Origin: Chrysemys picta bellii
Lineage: Eukaryota; Chordata; Testudines; Emydidae
Direction: 5' to 3'
Assembly (NCBI RefSeq): GCF_011386835.1
Contig: NC_088792.1
Span: forward strand, 59,090,081-59,154,080
Length of the DNA: 64,000 nucleotides
Shown: piece after piece, positions 12,007-24,865 of the stretch
Numbering within the stretch: position 1 is the stretch's first letter
Layout of the letters: each line of letters opens with the position of its first letter
Program-made: the position numbers and the translations under genes
Notes under the pieces: model-generated
What the model was told of the DNA's origin: nothing
Databases searched by the model: none
What the model saw: only the letters and a program-made list of their open reading frames with translations

Positions 12007-12135
12007 CTCTAGATGATTTACCGTATACCATATAAAGAAACTTCAAGGTGAAGACATGAAATGAGCTACAAAAGAACTCTTACAAGTTTCATTCTAAGGC
12101 CCTAGTGCTTTGAGAAACAAATGCCATTATATGTA

Positions 12136-12437
12136 CAGGGCCGTCTCCAGCATTTTTGCTGCCTCAAGCGGCAAAAAACAAACAAACAAACAAAATTTAA
12201 AAAAAAAAGAAAAACCCGATCTGCTGACCTGCTGCCGAAGTGCCGCCGAAGAGGAAGACGGAGGAAGGACCCACCACCGAATTGCCGCTGAAGACTGAAG
12301 CAGACTGATTGAGCTGCTGCCGAAGTACCACCGCCGCTACCCAGGACGTGCCGCCCGAACAACGGATGGACTGCTGCCCCTTTCTATTGGCCGCCCCAGG
12401 TACCTGCATCCTTCGCTGGTGCCTGGAGCTGGCCATG
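12136..12437. mobile_element. TIR element, CAGGGCCGG family, likely hAT
   Basis: The left end CAGGGCCGTCTCCAGC pairs with the right end GCCTGGAGCTGGCCATG. The same family is better preserved at 31567-31806. The flanks TATATGTA (12128-12135) and TATATAGA (12438-12445) match at six of eight positions, consistent with an old 8-bp duplication. There is an internal (CAAA)n/A-rich tract at 12176-12215. Confidence 0.8.
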
Positions 12438-15400
12438 TATATAGATGAATGCTAGACTATTTTAAAGATGTTTGACTAGTTTGCCTGCACATACAGTCTT
12501 ATTCTCCCAGTTCACAATCTGTTCGGTGCTAATGGTTTGTACTGCCCACCATAACCAGCCTCAAAGGAACCAGCATCAAGGGGAGTTGTTTTTCAAATCT
12601 TTTCTGAACATTTTACCTAATATGCCAAGGCGAGAGAAATCCTCAGGTAAAGGAAGTAAACAATTGGCTAGAACTAGGGAATGGAGAACTTCATAAATTG
12701 GTGGTTGTACTACATGCTCCAATTGAATGCTTATCCAAAGCGTATCTGAACTATACAGAACTTTTCTTAGCACTGATTTTGTTGTGTCCAACATTTTCAA
12801 AAATTCATCTGGCTAATTAATATACTTACATTTTATCTTTGCAACTGTCACTTGCTCCTTCCAGGAAGAAGCTGCCTAAGGAGGAAGTGAAGACAACTAA
12901 ATGTATTAAGAGATAAACACTGAATGGATTTACTCCTTCACTTACTCTTACTTTTTGTGAATCATCCAGGAGATATTTTCCCTTTCCAAGTGCTGCACCC
13001 CCCCCAAAAATAGAAGACCTGTCTTCTAGCTAGCTAACTATCAAGTGCAAGTGAAAAACCACCTGTATACTGTGTTCCAGATATACAGTGCTGACCCATC
13101 TGCAGAATACATCAGGTGCCAGTTACTTGATTTAAGGTAGTTTGCTGGTGACAGGGCGGAGGATGGATTACAATGGAAAGAGAACCCACTGCACCATTAA
13201 GAAACATTTTCCCCTCTCACTGCTCTTCCTTTATCTCTTCCCTCACTCACATTCTTTTCCCCTTTGTGCTACAATAGAGGCACTGAATGATGATGAGATA
13301 ATAACTAATGCGACCCATGCCATAAATATTTTGGTGGCCTAGTCTCTAGGTCCTGCAACTTAAACTCAGTCAATCCACACTTTTGCCTGCTATCCAAAAA
13401 GGTTTGGGTAATGCATGATAAGAGGGAGGGATGGAGAAGGGTTTTGTTCCAGTCAGAATATTTTACACTTGACAAAATTATGAGGCAAAGAAAACCAATA
13501 AAAGTTTTAGGGCCTGTTTGAAGGGTGTTGAGGGTGCTCAGCTACTTGCATGAGTTTCTTGGCATTCCACCGGGTTGGGTTCTGAGAGGAAAACGTTGAC
13601 AGAAGTCTCCAAAAGGGGAATTTCTACATAAAAGGAAGGGTCTGAGCTTTTGCAGCGTTGGTGCCTTGGGAATTCAGCTTCTCTTTGGGAATTTGTGAAG
13701 CCTTTATTAAAAGAGCATGACTTATGTCTGAGAATTGAAGTATTCTTTATAATAAATAGAAATGTGCCACAAGTATTTACTTGGCTGTGTCATGGGAACA
13801 TTTCTTAACATATTGTCCAAAGCTTCAAAAAACTACAATGCAAGACATTTGATTTGGGGGCAGAGCTATCCTTTGTGATTTTTGACCACTATATTTGATT
13901 AATATTCAAAAAAAGAATTAGTGGCCAAAATGTTTACATCTCATTAGGCAGAGAAGGAGAGAGCAGACACAATTTTGATTATGAGCTTGGATGGTTCATT
14001 TCTTGGGCTTCATATCCCCACTACTTAAGGCAGACTGTAACTTTAAGATGTTATCGCTTGGCTGCACAAATAAACAGCCAGTTATGCTTTGTATGGTGAG
14101 TAGTTCTGAAACCAACAGGGGATTAGAAGATATTAGCTTGAGTTTGTGGTTTCCTGCTGGACTATGAAGGGTTCCATGGATTCTTGTCCTGAAAATTTCA
14201 CAAAGCAAACATCTCTTATCTGTGATGATATTCTCACCCTGGCCTCTTGGCCATGGACTTCAAAAGCTGATCACAGGGAGGGCTAGAGAGGCAATAACCC
14301 TTAATATAACAGATCCTATCCTGATAGGGACAGACAGGGTAAAGGTAAAGGCATCTCTGAAGTTTGCTGTTGTGTGTTTAGCCCCAGGGGGTGATAAGGG
14401 GCCATCTGTTTTCTGGTCTGCGAACTCATCTCTTTCACACTGTCCCAGTATCAAGTACACTTCATGCTTGACTGGTGTCAGCACCAGGGATCCCTCATTT
14501 GTCTAATGATATTTTCTAGACTCATTTACGTTTGATCCAAACAATTGTCTTGTTTTCTGTTATTTCTGTAAAACATTCAAAATCAAACAGATATCAAATT
14601 TAAAACAAAAGTGAAGGAGTTTTTTGTGTCCATTTAGAGATTAAATAGAAAAGAAAAACCCATGGAATCATAACTGGAGTTGTTTTGGTTGAACATTCGC
14701 TGATGGGGTCCAATCCTGCAATGCTATGCAGGACAGTGTAGCTGCAGAAATCTACCTTATGTGAAATATTGTGCATTATGCTTGAATGTTAACCAGTAAC
14801 TAAAATGGAATACTAGTATTGCCAATCCAAAAGTTAAAAAATCTTGAGTCAAGCCCCCAAAAATCATTAGCTATATTGAAAATAAGAAATTTGGCGGGAG
14901 GTTTTTTTTGTCTGCTTGTTTGTGAACTCTTAACATACGCTTGCTCCACATTTTCAAGCTTTTCTCTGCAACCATGAAAACTCGAAACTTTCTTTTTAAG
15001 GAAAACTGAAATTCTCATGCAATTTCTTCATTCCAGCAGCTGGAGTTTAATATAAGTATCAAATTTTATGAGATTTGCAACAAAATGCGAAAGTTGGCAA
15101 TATCAGAACATGATACAAATTATTACTTTTTATCAATATTTAAAATATATTTTGTCAAAAAGAAATTGTTCATGCTTCTATCAATGAACCACCATAAACT
15201 GCTGGAAGTGCTAGAATGTAGGGTCAGATTCCACAAATCCTTATTCACTTGAGTAGGTCCTGCTGACCTAAGTGGGACTACTCTACCAACATGATTAAGA
15301 TTTACTGAAATGAGTACTGTAATAATTTCAGGAACAGGCACCAGGTTTGTAAGTGTTAATATAATATATAAATATTCACTATAGGCGGGAAACTTCACAT

Positions 15401-16029
15401 TCCTTCTCACATGAGAAATCACATGAGAAATGTTAAAATGATTTAATATTTCCCTCAATTTCATGGCGATAACTTGGAAGAAGCAGAAACAGTTTTCCTA
15501 ATAAAAAGCAGTGTACTTTAAAATGCATAAAAAAAGAAGCACATTTTTATGTTCAATTTTTCCCATTGATTGAGATTCAAACAACATGCACAAATTTGTC
15601 CAAAAGGCAGATTTCTGGAAGATTGTTCAGTAAAGTAAGAGCAAGCCAAGAATAAGATACCATAAAAAAATAACTAAATATTGCCAGTCCATCAAAGTTC
15701 TCGTCCATTCTGGTTACTCATATTTACTAATTATTGATATATATTGAGTTTTCCTCTGTCTCTTTTGTCATGTAGCTTTCTCATCCTCATCCCCTATATA
15801 CACCGTGGAAGGATGGCTCTTTGGCTGCATTGCCAAAAACTTCCAAAACAAACGTCTGCCTATACACCATCCTTTGGGTAGTGCAAATTGATGGTGATGC
15901 ATGGGTTTGTAAAGCAGCCTCAGTTCTACTTGTACTTGCTTTGCAATCTTAAAAAAGCCACAAAACTTTACCATTAAAAAATGTGTGTATGGGGGGAATC
16001 TTCAGATATTGTAAGGGCTGTTGTAAAGA
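12438..16029. other. Long intronic stretch without recognisable gene or major repeat
   Basis: About 3.6 kb of AT-rich, largely unique-looking DNA. A partial copy of the 'GGGTCAGATT...' palindromic family is at about 15220-15310. ORFs of up to 113 codons show no family signature. Being inside an HDAC9 intron, it is a reasonable place to look for conserved non-coding elements; none can be proved from one sequence. Confidence 0.45.
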
Positions 16030-16320
16030 GTAGGACAGATATCAATTGTTCTCCATGTTCACTGAAGGTAGGACAAGAAGTCATTAGCTTAATCTGCATC
16101 AAGAGAGATTTAGGTGAGATATTAGGGAAAACTGTAAGACTAGCTAAGTACTAGAGTAGGTTACCAAGGGAGATTATGAAATCCAACTCATTGGAGGTTA
16201 AGAGCAGGCTAGACAAACACCTGTCAGGAATGGTCTAGGTTTACTTGGTCCTGCCTCAAGCTTGGAAGGCTGGACTATATGACCTCTTGAGGTGCCTTCC
16301 AGCCCTACATTTATATGATT
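16030..16320 (+). mobile_element. CR1/L3-like LINE 3' fragment
   Basis: The sequence matches the 3' region of CR1-class LINEs in order: GAGTAGGTTACCAAGGGAGA, TGGAGGTTAAGAGCAGGCTA, GACAAACACCTGTCAGG, then GGCTGGACTATATGACCTC and GTGCCTTCCAGCCCTACAT. It is heavily truncated and non-coding. Confidence 0.8.
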
Positions 16321-16619
16321 TCCTTGTACATAAAGTGTCTGATTTTTAAAAGTGGTAGGTGCACAATTGCATGCCTAATTTGCACATGTTATTACTGTGT
16401 TTGGGTATGAATCAGATACTTGCATATATACAATTACACAATTTGTGCCTGCAGTCATGCACATTACATGTGTGATTGCACAGACATTGTGTGTGTGCGG
16501 TTCTGCATCGACTCTTCTTTAAAAAAACCCGGTTCTAAGGTTCTTTTTCTCTATGTAAAATCAGGTTTAAAGTGTGGAAAAAACCCTAACTTAAAATCTT
16601 CTGCATGGGATTCTCATGC

Positions 16620-16885
16620 TGCCAGTAGAATTAGTTAAAATTTTTCATCCAGAATTTTTTTTTCAGTAAAAAATGGCCTTTTCTCAAATCAAAAATGTTC
16701 ATGGAAAATTTTAGTTCCTTTTAAATATTTTTATTTTTCAGTGAAAAAAAACCAAAACCCTTTTGATTTTTCCATCCAAAGAAATGGAAAATTTCCACAA
16801 AAAATACTTTTGAAAAAATGAGCAAATTTTGTTTCTTTCAAGATTTTTCACCGAAAATACTTTCAAACTTCTGACAAGCTAACTA
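16620..16885. repeat. A/T-rich 'AAAATTTT' dispersed repeat
   Basis: The block is dense in AAAATTTTTC, GAAAATTTCC and TTTTTCAGTGAAAA and is nearly self-complementary. Similar blocks occur at about 4560-4640 and 20500-20630. It is an old interspersed or foldback repeat of unknown class. Confidence 0.45.
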
Positions 16886-18974
16886 TTGATGTTACTAATG
16901 CTATCTTTTTTTCTTTCTTTTAGTAAGATAACCATTACCTATAGTCTCAGATATAAAACTTGTAAATTAAATCCTTTATTTTCAAATTTACTCCAAATGA
17001 GAACTTTTGAACTTTCATACACTGGAGAAATTGTTTAAGATCAGGTTATTTGCTTGAATGTGATTCCTGTAAATGCTAACAAGTTCAGTAAGATTTGAAA
17101 AAAACAGTGCCTGGGGGCTGCTTTAAAATGTATGTACCCATTTTCTCCAATATTTCAGAACATTTAGTGTAAGAAATAAAAGTGGTATATAGTATTTAAT
17201 CTTGTATTTAGTCTATACCATAAACATTAACACAAACAAGATAAATTTAATATTTTCTTATTAAACTACACATAAATAAGTAAGCAAGTTTGTTAAAGCT
17301 ACACAGTCTTTATCAGGTCATGGGAACAGAGTGAAGTAAATCTATGGATCAAGTGATAACATATTGATTCAAATCTCATAATTTAATTTAACTAGATCAA
17401 AGGAAAAGTGTATAAAAATTGTGATGTTTATATACCTTATGAAGAGAAGGTGACCTTATGTGCAAAACTTTATTTTTCTAGTTGTATCAGCTACCACTAA
17501 TTGTTGTTTTAAAAGAGCACTTTAGAAGAAAGGGTATGTGTACTGACGCTTATCTTTTTTCGCCTGATCCTTCTTGGATGTGTACATTCCTGCATACAAC
17601 ACACATCTCTGGCAAATTTCCCAGCATGCCTACCTACATCGTGGTATAGAGGCATCAGGGTCACAAAGTTTGAACCAAAATGCTTAGAGGTCTATGGAAA
17701 ATAATAATAGAATAGAAATGGGAGCCTGCATCAAGAGTTTCTGTACTTCCATTCCACCGATGGTTACTGATTTTTTTAATCATGTTGCAAATTTGAAAAT
17801 TATCTAGGCTGACATTGGATTTTATAATGGTTAGTGTTATTGATGAGGAATAAAGAAGATTACCTTAGAAATACACTTAAGGAGGCCTGGGCAGTTTTAA
17901 TAGCTTGAGTGAAACAAAACACCAAACAGGATGTCTTGGTCCCCTTTGAACTTGAGGCATCACATGGACATGAAGCTACTGAATTCTCTGATTAGTTATG
18001 TGGTGCCAGACTCCCAGTGGCACTTAATGAAGATAAGTTTTTACCTAGTGCTTTTAAAGAGAATGGGAAATTAAATCTGCTTGACCACATTTAATGCTTT
18101 ATCGCAGACATAGTAAAGTTTGGGGGGAAATACACACACATACACACTGAAAACATACAATGAAGCACCCATTTGTCTTCTAAACAATGTACTAAAGATC
18201 AAGTAGATCCCCAGAGAGTATTATATAGTCTGACTTTCATGGTTAAAAATAGAAATCAATAGTAAATAAAGAAAAAATATTGATAAACTGCATCTTTTGT
18301 TCTGAAAGCATTGAAAGTGCTTTACAGACCACTGACCTGACTTTATTTTTGCATCAAAGCAATAGGAGTTTTGCAGCTGACTTCAATGAAAACAGGACTG
18401 GGCATATCAGATAATACACAGACAGCATTTGGCTAGTTTGGTAAAGCAATCTCCTCTATGGTGGTACATGTCAACCAATCTGTATTTGCCACACTACCCA
18501 TTATTTTAAAGAGGGGAAATGAGGAGTAACTTACCATTAAAATGGATGCCAAGGTAAATACACTTACTTTAAACAAAAACTGGGAGGAGATATTTTCAAT
18601 GCTTTAATAGTCAGGGCTTTTGTTATATCTCATTCAGAAGATAACAGCTCCTCCAGCACACCTTTGGCATTAGATCAATACTGATTCAGAGGGAAGAGTG
18701 CCACAGACTAAATCACCTACCCTACTTCCTGAATAACCCACTTTTTCCTTGGAGGTCTGGTTTTTCATCCTGTTGACCTGACTCAACTCTACCTAGTTTA
18801 TGACAATGAATAACACTGTCAGCATGTTATGGTTGCAGGTGCACTGTACCTTATCAAATCTACAGTGGGAGGGCCATAACACATGTGATTTTGGTTGTTC
18901 TCAGGTTTTTGCATCACTCTTTAAGAAAAACTCATGATTGTAAGAGACTGCTTTGGAGAAGAACCATAAATAAT
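16886..18974. other. AT-rich intronic stretch, no gene seen
   Basis: About 2.1 kb with no recognisable transposon of any size and no exon-like block. It is among the cleaner (repeat-poor) parts of the window. Confidence 0.45.
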
Positions 18975-19205
18975 CACAGAATCAAAGAAGTTAGAGAAGG
19001 AAAAGATCTGTTCTGCTAGTGCAGGATTATTCCCTTCTCTAGATATCATATTACTGAATGTCTTTTCCATTCTAATTTTAAATTATTTTAGTAATGGTGC
19101 TTGTACAACTTTCTTTGGGAGACTGGTCCACTTAAACTTAACTAATATTTATTCTGAATTTGCTCCTAGTTATATCTCCATAGATATTCCTTAAACAATA
19201 ATTCC
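18975..19205 (-). mobile_element. CR1/L3-like LINE 3' fragment, antisense
   Basis: TCACAGAATCAAAGAAGTTAG, read with TGGTGCTTGTACAACTTTCTTTGG and CTGGTCCACTTAAACTTAACT, looks like the complement of the 3' end of CR1/L3-type LINEs. It is interrupted at its right side by the retroposon at 19220-19362, whose target duplication lies in this neighbourhood. Confidence 0.55.
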
Positions 19206-19219
19206 TCTCCCTTCATGAA

Positions 19220-19362
19220 AAAAGCAACAGAGGGTCCTCACTTCTGTGAGGTTCTTACCCACGAAAGCTTATGCTGTCAATACTTCTGTTAGTCTCAAAG
19301 GTGCCACAGGACCCTCTGTTGCTTTTTACAGATTCAGACTAACACGGCTACCCCTCTGATAC
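19220..19362 (+). mobile_element. Short retroposon with a perfect 14-bp target duplication and 5' foldback
   Basis: The 143-bp insert is bounded by TCTCCCTTCATGAA at 19206-19219 and 19363-19376. It belongs to the CACGAAAGCTTATG family also at 8385-8572 and 32261-32355. Its first 19 bp (AAAAGCAACAGAGGGTCCT) are the inverse of its own segment 19308-19326, so the 5' end folds back on the body. A 14-bp perfect duplication argues for endonuclease-primed retroposition; the inverted 5' end resembles twin-priming or a Penelope-like insertion. Confidence 0.82.
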
Positions 19363-19840
19363 TCTCCCTTCATGAATTTTTTTCCCTTCAAAGGCATATA
19401 GATTATTATTATGTAAATATGTTTCAAAGCCATATAGATGGCATCATTAAGCCAGCACCAATAACACTGAATAGCTGTAAATATCAGTTTTCTTGCACAG
19501 CCTTGGAAAATGTCACTGCTAGGTAAATGGACCAAGAAGACCGAGTACACTATTCTTTCAATCAACTACCCTGCAAACTCAGGCAGAATGCAGTACAGGG
19601 AGTACAGCAAACACTGACACAATAAGGGTTTGACATGTGCAGACGCTGTAGATTTTCTAGTCCCTTTTTTGTCTTCAGAAAACTACAATAAACTGTTTTC
19701 AGTGAATTAAAATAAAAGCAGAATGACTCAGAGAGGAAAAAAGAAGAGAACTAAGTTTAGAAGAGAAGGATTTGATGTAGAAAGGAATATTAGTGACTTT
19801 TCCTGTGAAAGATTATTGGGAAAAAAGGGTGTGGTGTTTA

Positions 19841-19880
19841 TATTTTATTTTATTTTATTTTATTTTATTTTATTTTATTT
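19841..19880. repeat. (TATTT)n microsatellite
   Basis: Eight uninterrupted TATTT units. Confidence 0.98.
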
Positions 19881-20149
19881 GTCTGTTTACAAATATGAAA
19901 TATTAACAATTTGTAAATCAAGAGCACAAAAGCCCAGTTTTATGATTTGTGTTGTACTTCTATTTCTTTATATCTTTTTTTGCCATTGTTAAAAAAGCAG
20001 CCAAAACTTCAAAGGGAAATTGCATGTGTTCTGAATCAGGCCTTCAGTGCTGATATATGACAGCACAAAAATTAGATGTAAATAAATGTGCTGTTTAAAC
20101 TCCCACATTGCCCCCAAATTGTTTTTTATGCATTCAGTTCCTTTAAGGG

Positions 20150-20192
20150 TGTGGGGTTTTTTTTTTTGTTTTTTTGTTTTTGTTTTTTTGTA
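20150..20192. repeat. T-rich homopolymer tract
   Basis: Runs of 5-10 T interrupted by single G. Confidence 0.9.
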
Positions 20193-20747
20193 AATCAACT
20201 GTATTGGTTTGATCTTACTTTACTAAGCATGGCATTTTCACCATGGTAAAGACCAAAAAAATAGAGAAAGAGAAGTCAGAATATGTCTGAACACTGGTAT
20301 CTGGCTGTTTTGAAGTTTGGCAGGAACATAAGGAGGAAAATGAAACTTTTCAGGGATTTGTCTGATTGTGAATATGAACTATTTAAAATCACAATTTGCC
20401 GAGGTTTTGTTTGACAGCCAGGGTAAAGAATTGAAATAAAGAATGGAAGTGCAGTTATGAAGTTAAAAACAAGGTTTTAAATATGTTTTCCAGGCTGGGT
20501 TACTGATAGATTTGGTTAAAAAATGGGATAAGTTTTTCACAAAAATGTTTGTGAAAATTTCCTGTTTTTTTATTTAAAAAACAAACAAACAAAACAGCCT
20601 TCAAATTTTGAAACATTTTGACCAACCCTACTTACAGATGCATTTTCTGTTACTCTCTTTGTAACCTATCCTGCAGTTTGTTGTACTCAAAGGGAATGAC
20701 ATATCTCAAAGGGGGCAGGGAGGAAACAGGCCCACAGATCCTCAGTA

Positions 20748-20792
20748 CACACACACACACTCACCCAGCCAGCCAGCCAGCCAACCAGTATT
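20748..20792. repeat. (CA)n followed by (CCAG)n microsatellite
   Basis: ACACACACACAC is followed by CAGCCAGCCAGCCAGCCAACC. Confidence 0.9.
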
Positions 20793-20899
20793 CCTGTCTG
20801 GCTGGGGTAGTGTGCTGTATCCTATACAAGGGTGTGAGTTCCCCCTAAGATGATGTGGTCCCAGTGCGGGGCTGTGCCTACAAGGTTAAAATGTTAAAA

Positions 20900-21345
20900 A
20901 AATCCCCAGCAAATTACACATGCCCTCCCCTGTGCTCCACAGGCTTCTTCCTCTTACAGCTCCTCTCCCTTTTTATGTTGCTCCCATTCATGACTCCTTA
21001 CTATTCGCTTCACCTCATATTGGGCCTGCACCTCCTGCCCTGTTGCCCCCAACACTTGGACAATGCTTTTGTTCACCCCCAAGCCCTTTTTCTCCTTCAG
21101 TTTCTCTCACTCAACACCTACTTCCTTCATGAATCTTTCCAGGATTGGCCTCTGCACAATTGATCTCCCCACAACTTCCCTTCCTTCATGGTTGTCTCAT
21201 GTTTTGTCTATATGTGTTCGATTGTAAGCTTTTCACAGCAGGAACTGTATCTCACTCTGTGTCCTATAAAGCACATTGTAGATTTGCAGATAGTTGTGTG
21301 TTGTTGTCAGTGGTTACTGTTACTAGTAATCATTATTAATTTGAA
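20900..21345 (+). mobile_element. Ancient L2-type LINE 3' region
   Basis: A C/T-rich 3'-UTR-like segment leads into GATTGTAAGCTTTTCACAGC, AGGAACTGTATCTCACTCTG and TTATTAATTTG, the usual order at the 3' end of old L2-class LINEs. Several short overlapping ORFs here are by-products of C/T richness. The same tail occurs at 10355-10480. The left boundary is uncertain. Confidence 0.6.
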
Positions 21346-22147
21346 AACCAGTTCTTTCTTTTCTTACATGGAAAGACTTGTGTTCACCTATGTTATCCTA
21401 CTAGAGCACAGCACCAAAACCACTTAAGAGATATGTACAGTGCAGTACCTTGCACTATTGTAAGGGCAAAAAACTGGGCTAATTTTTTTTAAAAAGTCTT
21501 CTACCTCACCTTTAAAGGTGTTTCAGGCTAGGCGAGCTGTGCGTGAGGGCTTCTGTACTGGTGGAACCGGCCTACAGATGGAATCACAACCAAGGAAAGG
21601 AAAATTTTCTCTTTTCATTTGTTTTCCCTTGCTTTCAAGGATTCACACACATCAAAGTTAGTTTGAGTTTCTATACCATGAACCATCAGAACAAAAAACA
21701 ATATGTAAAAACATACATGATGACAAGTTTGAAAGAGCATCTGCCCTACAGAACTATAGGACCAAAGTTTGGATGCTATTAAGATTTGTCTAGTTTAGGT
21801 GTAATTACAGAAGCTTATGAAAATCTTTAATGCCTTGTGCTTGTCTGTATTCTGGTTCCCAAAACATGCATCTCTGTCCTTTTGGCTTGAACATAGATGT
21901 CACACACAATTTCTAGGGTTATTTTTGTGATGATTAAAGAATGGGGACAATATTGCAATTATTGGGCTAAATTCTGCCACTGTTACACAGGTGTAAATCT
22001 ATTGTAGCCAATGGGACTACTCCAGATTTACATTGGCCTCCACTGACTAACATGACTAAAGCAATGATACTAAACGTAGCTGAAGCAGTGACAAGGGGTG
22101 AGATCTCCTCTTGGGCCACATGCTCTTTGTCAAGGCCCTGTCTATTA
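21346..22147. other. Intronic sequence, no gene seen
   Basis: The segment 21964-22040 (GGGCTAAATTCTGCCACTG ... CCAGATTTACATTGGCC) is a small palindromic repeat of the 'tncacaggtgtaaat' type. The rest is unremarkable. Confidence 0.45.
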
Positions 22148-22636
22148 GGCTGTCTTCACTGCAGCCTCTTTCTCAGGTGTTCTCCTCAATCCACCTCCTG
22201 TCTACACACACTAACCCCTCACTCGAGTTAAGAGATGCTTTGAACCGGCGCTAATTGGCACAGCTGGGGGTGTGGGTTAGAACTCAGGTTCCACTGTAAC
22301 TCGGGGTGGTAACTCGCCCACTCTGCAGTGACGATGCAGGCTGAGCTGCTTGTGTGTTGATAGTCCAGTCCTCCAAATCCCCCCAGGTGCCCAGAACGAC
22401 AGACAAGTTCTCCCAAAATTCACTGACAAAGAGAGCAACTCAGCTTACTGCAGTACACAGAACCATGGGCAATGACCCCAGTAGTGCTGCCAACTCACAC
22501 AGAAGATCACTCAGCACCGGTGAGGACATAGTGACTCAGGTATGACTTTGCAGTGTGGCTGTTCAGATGCAGGTTAGGCTAATCTGGTTGCCTGGTGCTG
22601 ATCACCCAGCTAACCCTGCAGTGAAGATGTACCCTT
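22148..22636. mobile_element. TIR element (MITE), 'CTTCACTGCAG' family
   Basis: The left end GGCTGTCTTCACTGCAG is inverted relative to the right end CTGCAGTGAAGATGTACCC. The flanks are TTA on both sides (TATTA| and |TTAAAG), suggesting a TWA-type duplication as in PIF/Harbinger. It is about 490 bp and non-coding. Confidence 0.75.
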
Positions 22637-24189
22637 AAAGACTTAATGGATGTATCTGATCAGGACTTTTCTCACACTTGGTCAAAGACAGCATGAGCCA
22701 AGCCCTAAGTCTAGGAGTGCTCCCTACACTGCATGGCATATCAAGGAGAGTTGAACAAACAACTGGTAATAATGACTGATACCAACTCACTCCTCCAAAG
22801 TGAATAAGAAAAGTGGTCAATATATTCTGCTGTGTAAAATCAGAAGCCAAGCTGCATATTTGGCATAAAAGTTTTAGAAATGATACACTGCTGCTTATTT
22901 TTTCTCTTTTTTTCATCAGCCATTCATAGGAAAGTCCTCACTGATTACATTGGAGGTTATATTGGAATTGTCTTGATGGGAGGTGGGATTTGCGCTTCCC
23001 ATGGAACTGGCTGGGGGTTTGGCCCCTAAACACAGCCTGCAAGAGCCACAGGAGCACCACACTTCAACACTAACCTCGAGGCTCTGTGGCAGCACACCTC
23101 CATGGACTTCCCTGCTGATTGTTGCCCCTGAATTCTCCCTCAAAACATGTGATTTACTGTGTAGTGATCTACACGGTCAAGATAGTGCTGGACTGAGTCA
23201 GCATTTTCCTGCTTTGGGATGCTGCATGGGCCTGTGAGATCTAATGCTGCAGAAAGCATCACTCATGACCTCTTCCCAGGTTCCACCACCTCCTGCTCCA
23301 GCCCACCTCCTGTAAACACACATTGCTCAGTCCATGTGAAGCACCTACAAAGGAGCTACCAAAGCATCTCCCCTTATTCATCCCCCTGGGGAGATTCTCT
23401 GAATCTAGGTCCCCTCCGTTTGTAGAGGGAAATGATTTATCTCTAAGCCCTCACTGCTCCCTACTCCTTCCAAATCTCATGATGGATATACAGGAAAATA
23501 CAATTGTCATCATTCTGGCCCCATACATACATTCATTTCTACTGTTGCTCCCCCACACAGGAACTCAGATATCTAGTATTCTCCCTTACACTGTCTCTTT
23601 GGCACAAACACACACACTTATTCATTGTCATACTCATTCACTGACACACCACACACACTTATCCGTTTTCTGACACACCCACATCCTCTCTGTCTTACAT
23701 ATAGATACTAGGGTCCAGCTGTGAAATTTGGATCTGAATAGCAGGGTGATGTTTAGATCTGGAATTTTGGTTCATGCCTATCTCTCTCATAAAAAGAAAC
23801 TCAGTAGTTCTGCCAAAACTGAGAAGGGAAAAACAATTTCCCCGTATGCAGTAGAACATTTGAAAAGTTGTGATCTGTGGAACTGCTCCAGTTTTAGAAC
23901 AATTCAGTTGATCTTGTCTGTCTGTACCTAGTGAGAGAGTGAAAGACTTCTTGCTGTCAGGAATTTTTGTGTTGCTTTGCAAATAGGATTGCTTAGCTTT
24001 GGATTGAGCTTTCAGCTTCTGTGGCTGCAGAGCTGTGTCTGTGGGGGGACAAATGCAGTCTTCTTTGCTACAATTCAGCATGTGCTGTTCACAAAGGTCC
24101 TGGAGCTGTTGGAGACCTTCAGGATCTGTGAGCTAGGTCCTTGTCCCTCCTAGTTGGTAAAAGTCAGTAGAGACATGGTGGCTATTATT
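22637..24189. other. Intronic sequence, no gene seen
   Basis: No exon found. CA-rich simple sequence with CACACACTTATTCATTG-like units occurs at 23600-23690. A 128-codon minus-strand ORF (24081-23695) has no recognisable domain. Confidence 0.45.
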
Positions 24190-24540
24190 GTAATTGATTG
24201 CCAGAGACAAGATCCTTTCTTCCCTTAAGGAAGCTATTGTTATTGTTGCTGAAGAAACCATCTCTTAACACAGAGAAACTCTCTGTTTATTGCCCTATCT
24301 TGAATCTTCTGCTTTTAGGAAGAATTACTGAGAAGACTGTGGGGTTGCAGTTACAGCAATATCTAGATTCCTCAGGTCACCTCAATACCAATCTGTTTGG
24401 GTTTAGGCCTGGGTATGGTACAGAAACTGCATTGTTGATTGATCCTTCTGGTGATGAATGAAGATTAGGCATCCCTACTGATTTCTTTTTAGAGATCTGT
24501 CAGCTGCCTGTGATGCTACTCCAATACTATGGTGACAGGG
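24190..24540 (+). pseudogene. L2-clade LINE reverse transcriptase fragment
   Basis: The translation of 24198-24461 contains LSVYCPILNLLLLGRITEKT, a region around QLQQYLDSSGHLNTNLFGFR, and PGYGTETALL. This is the finger/palm region of L2/Rex-type RTs, where the family reads '..PVSLLPFLSKVLE..GFRPGHSTETAL'. It is followed in another frame by RDLSAACDAT, equivalent to the DLSAAFDTV block. Frameshifts and stops show it is dead; no endonuclease is visible. Confidence 0.75.
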
Positions 24541-24784
24541 GCCTAGACAGATAGAGGCCATTAACCTATCTGCAGAGCCTATTGGGGAAGACGCAGTAAC
24601 TCAAGTGGCGAGACCCAGAGGATAGTGTCAGACAATTGCTCATCTGCCTCAAGGCCTTGCTCATGCAAGGGTCCCATGGGGATATGTAACTGGACACCAG
24701 CACTATTTTAAAGTTTCCCTTTGGAAAACTGGAAAACTAATGGATAAGGAATTCCGGACAAAGCTCTAAATACTGAGAATAGCA

Positions 24785-24865
24785 GTCCTCAAACTGTGGT
24801 CCCTGGAGCCACTGGTTTTCAGTAGTGAATAGAATGAAACATTTGAGAACCATATATTGGGAGTT
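24785..24865. mobile_element. Possible internally deleted Charlie-like hAT remnant
   Basis: The left side CAGTCCTCAAACTGTGGTCC with GAGCCACTGG and the right side ACATTTGAGAACCAT have the look of Charlie ends (CAGTGGTTCTCAAACT...). It is only 80 bp, with no clear duplication. Confidence 0.4.
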
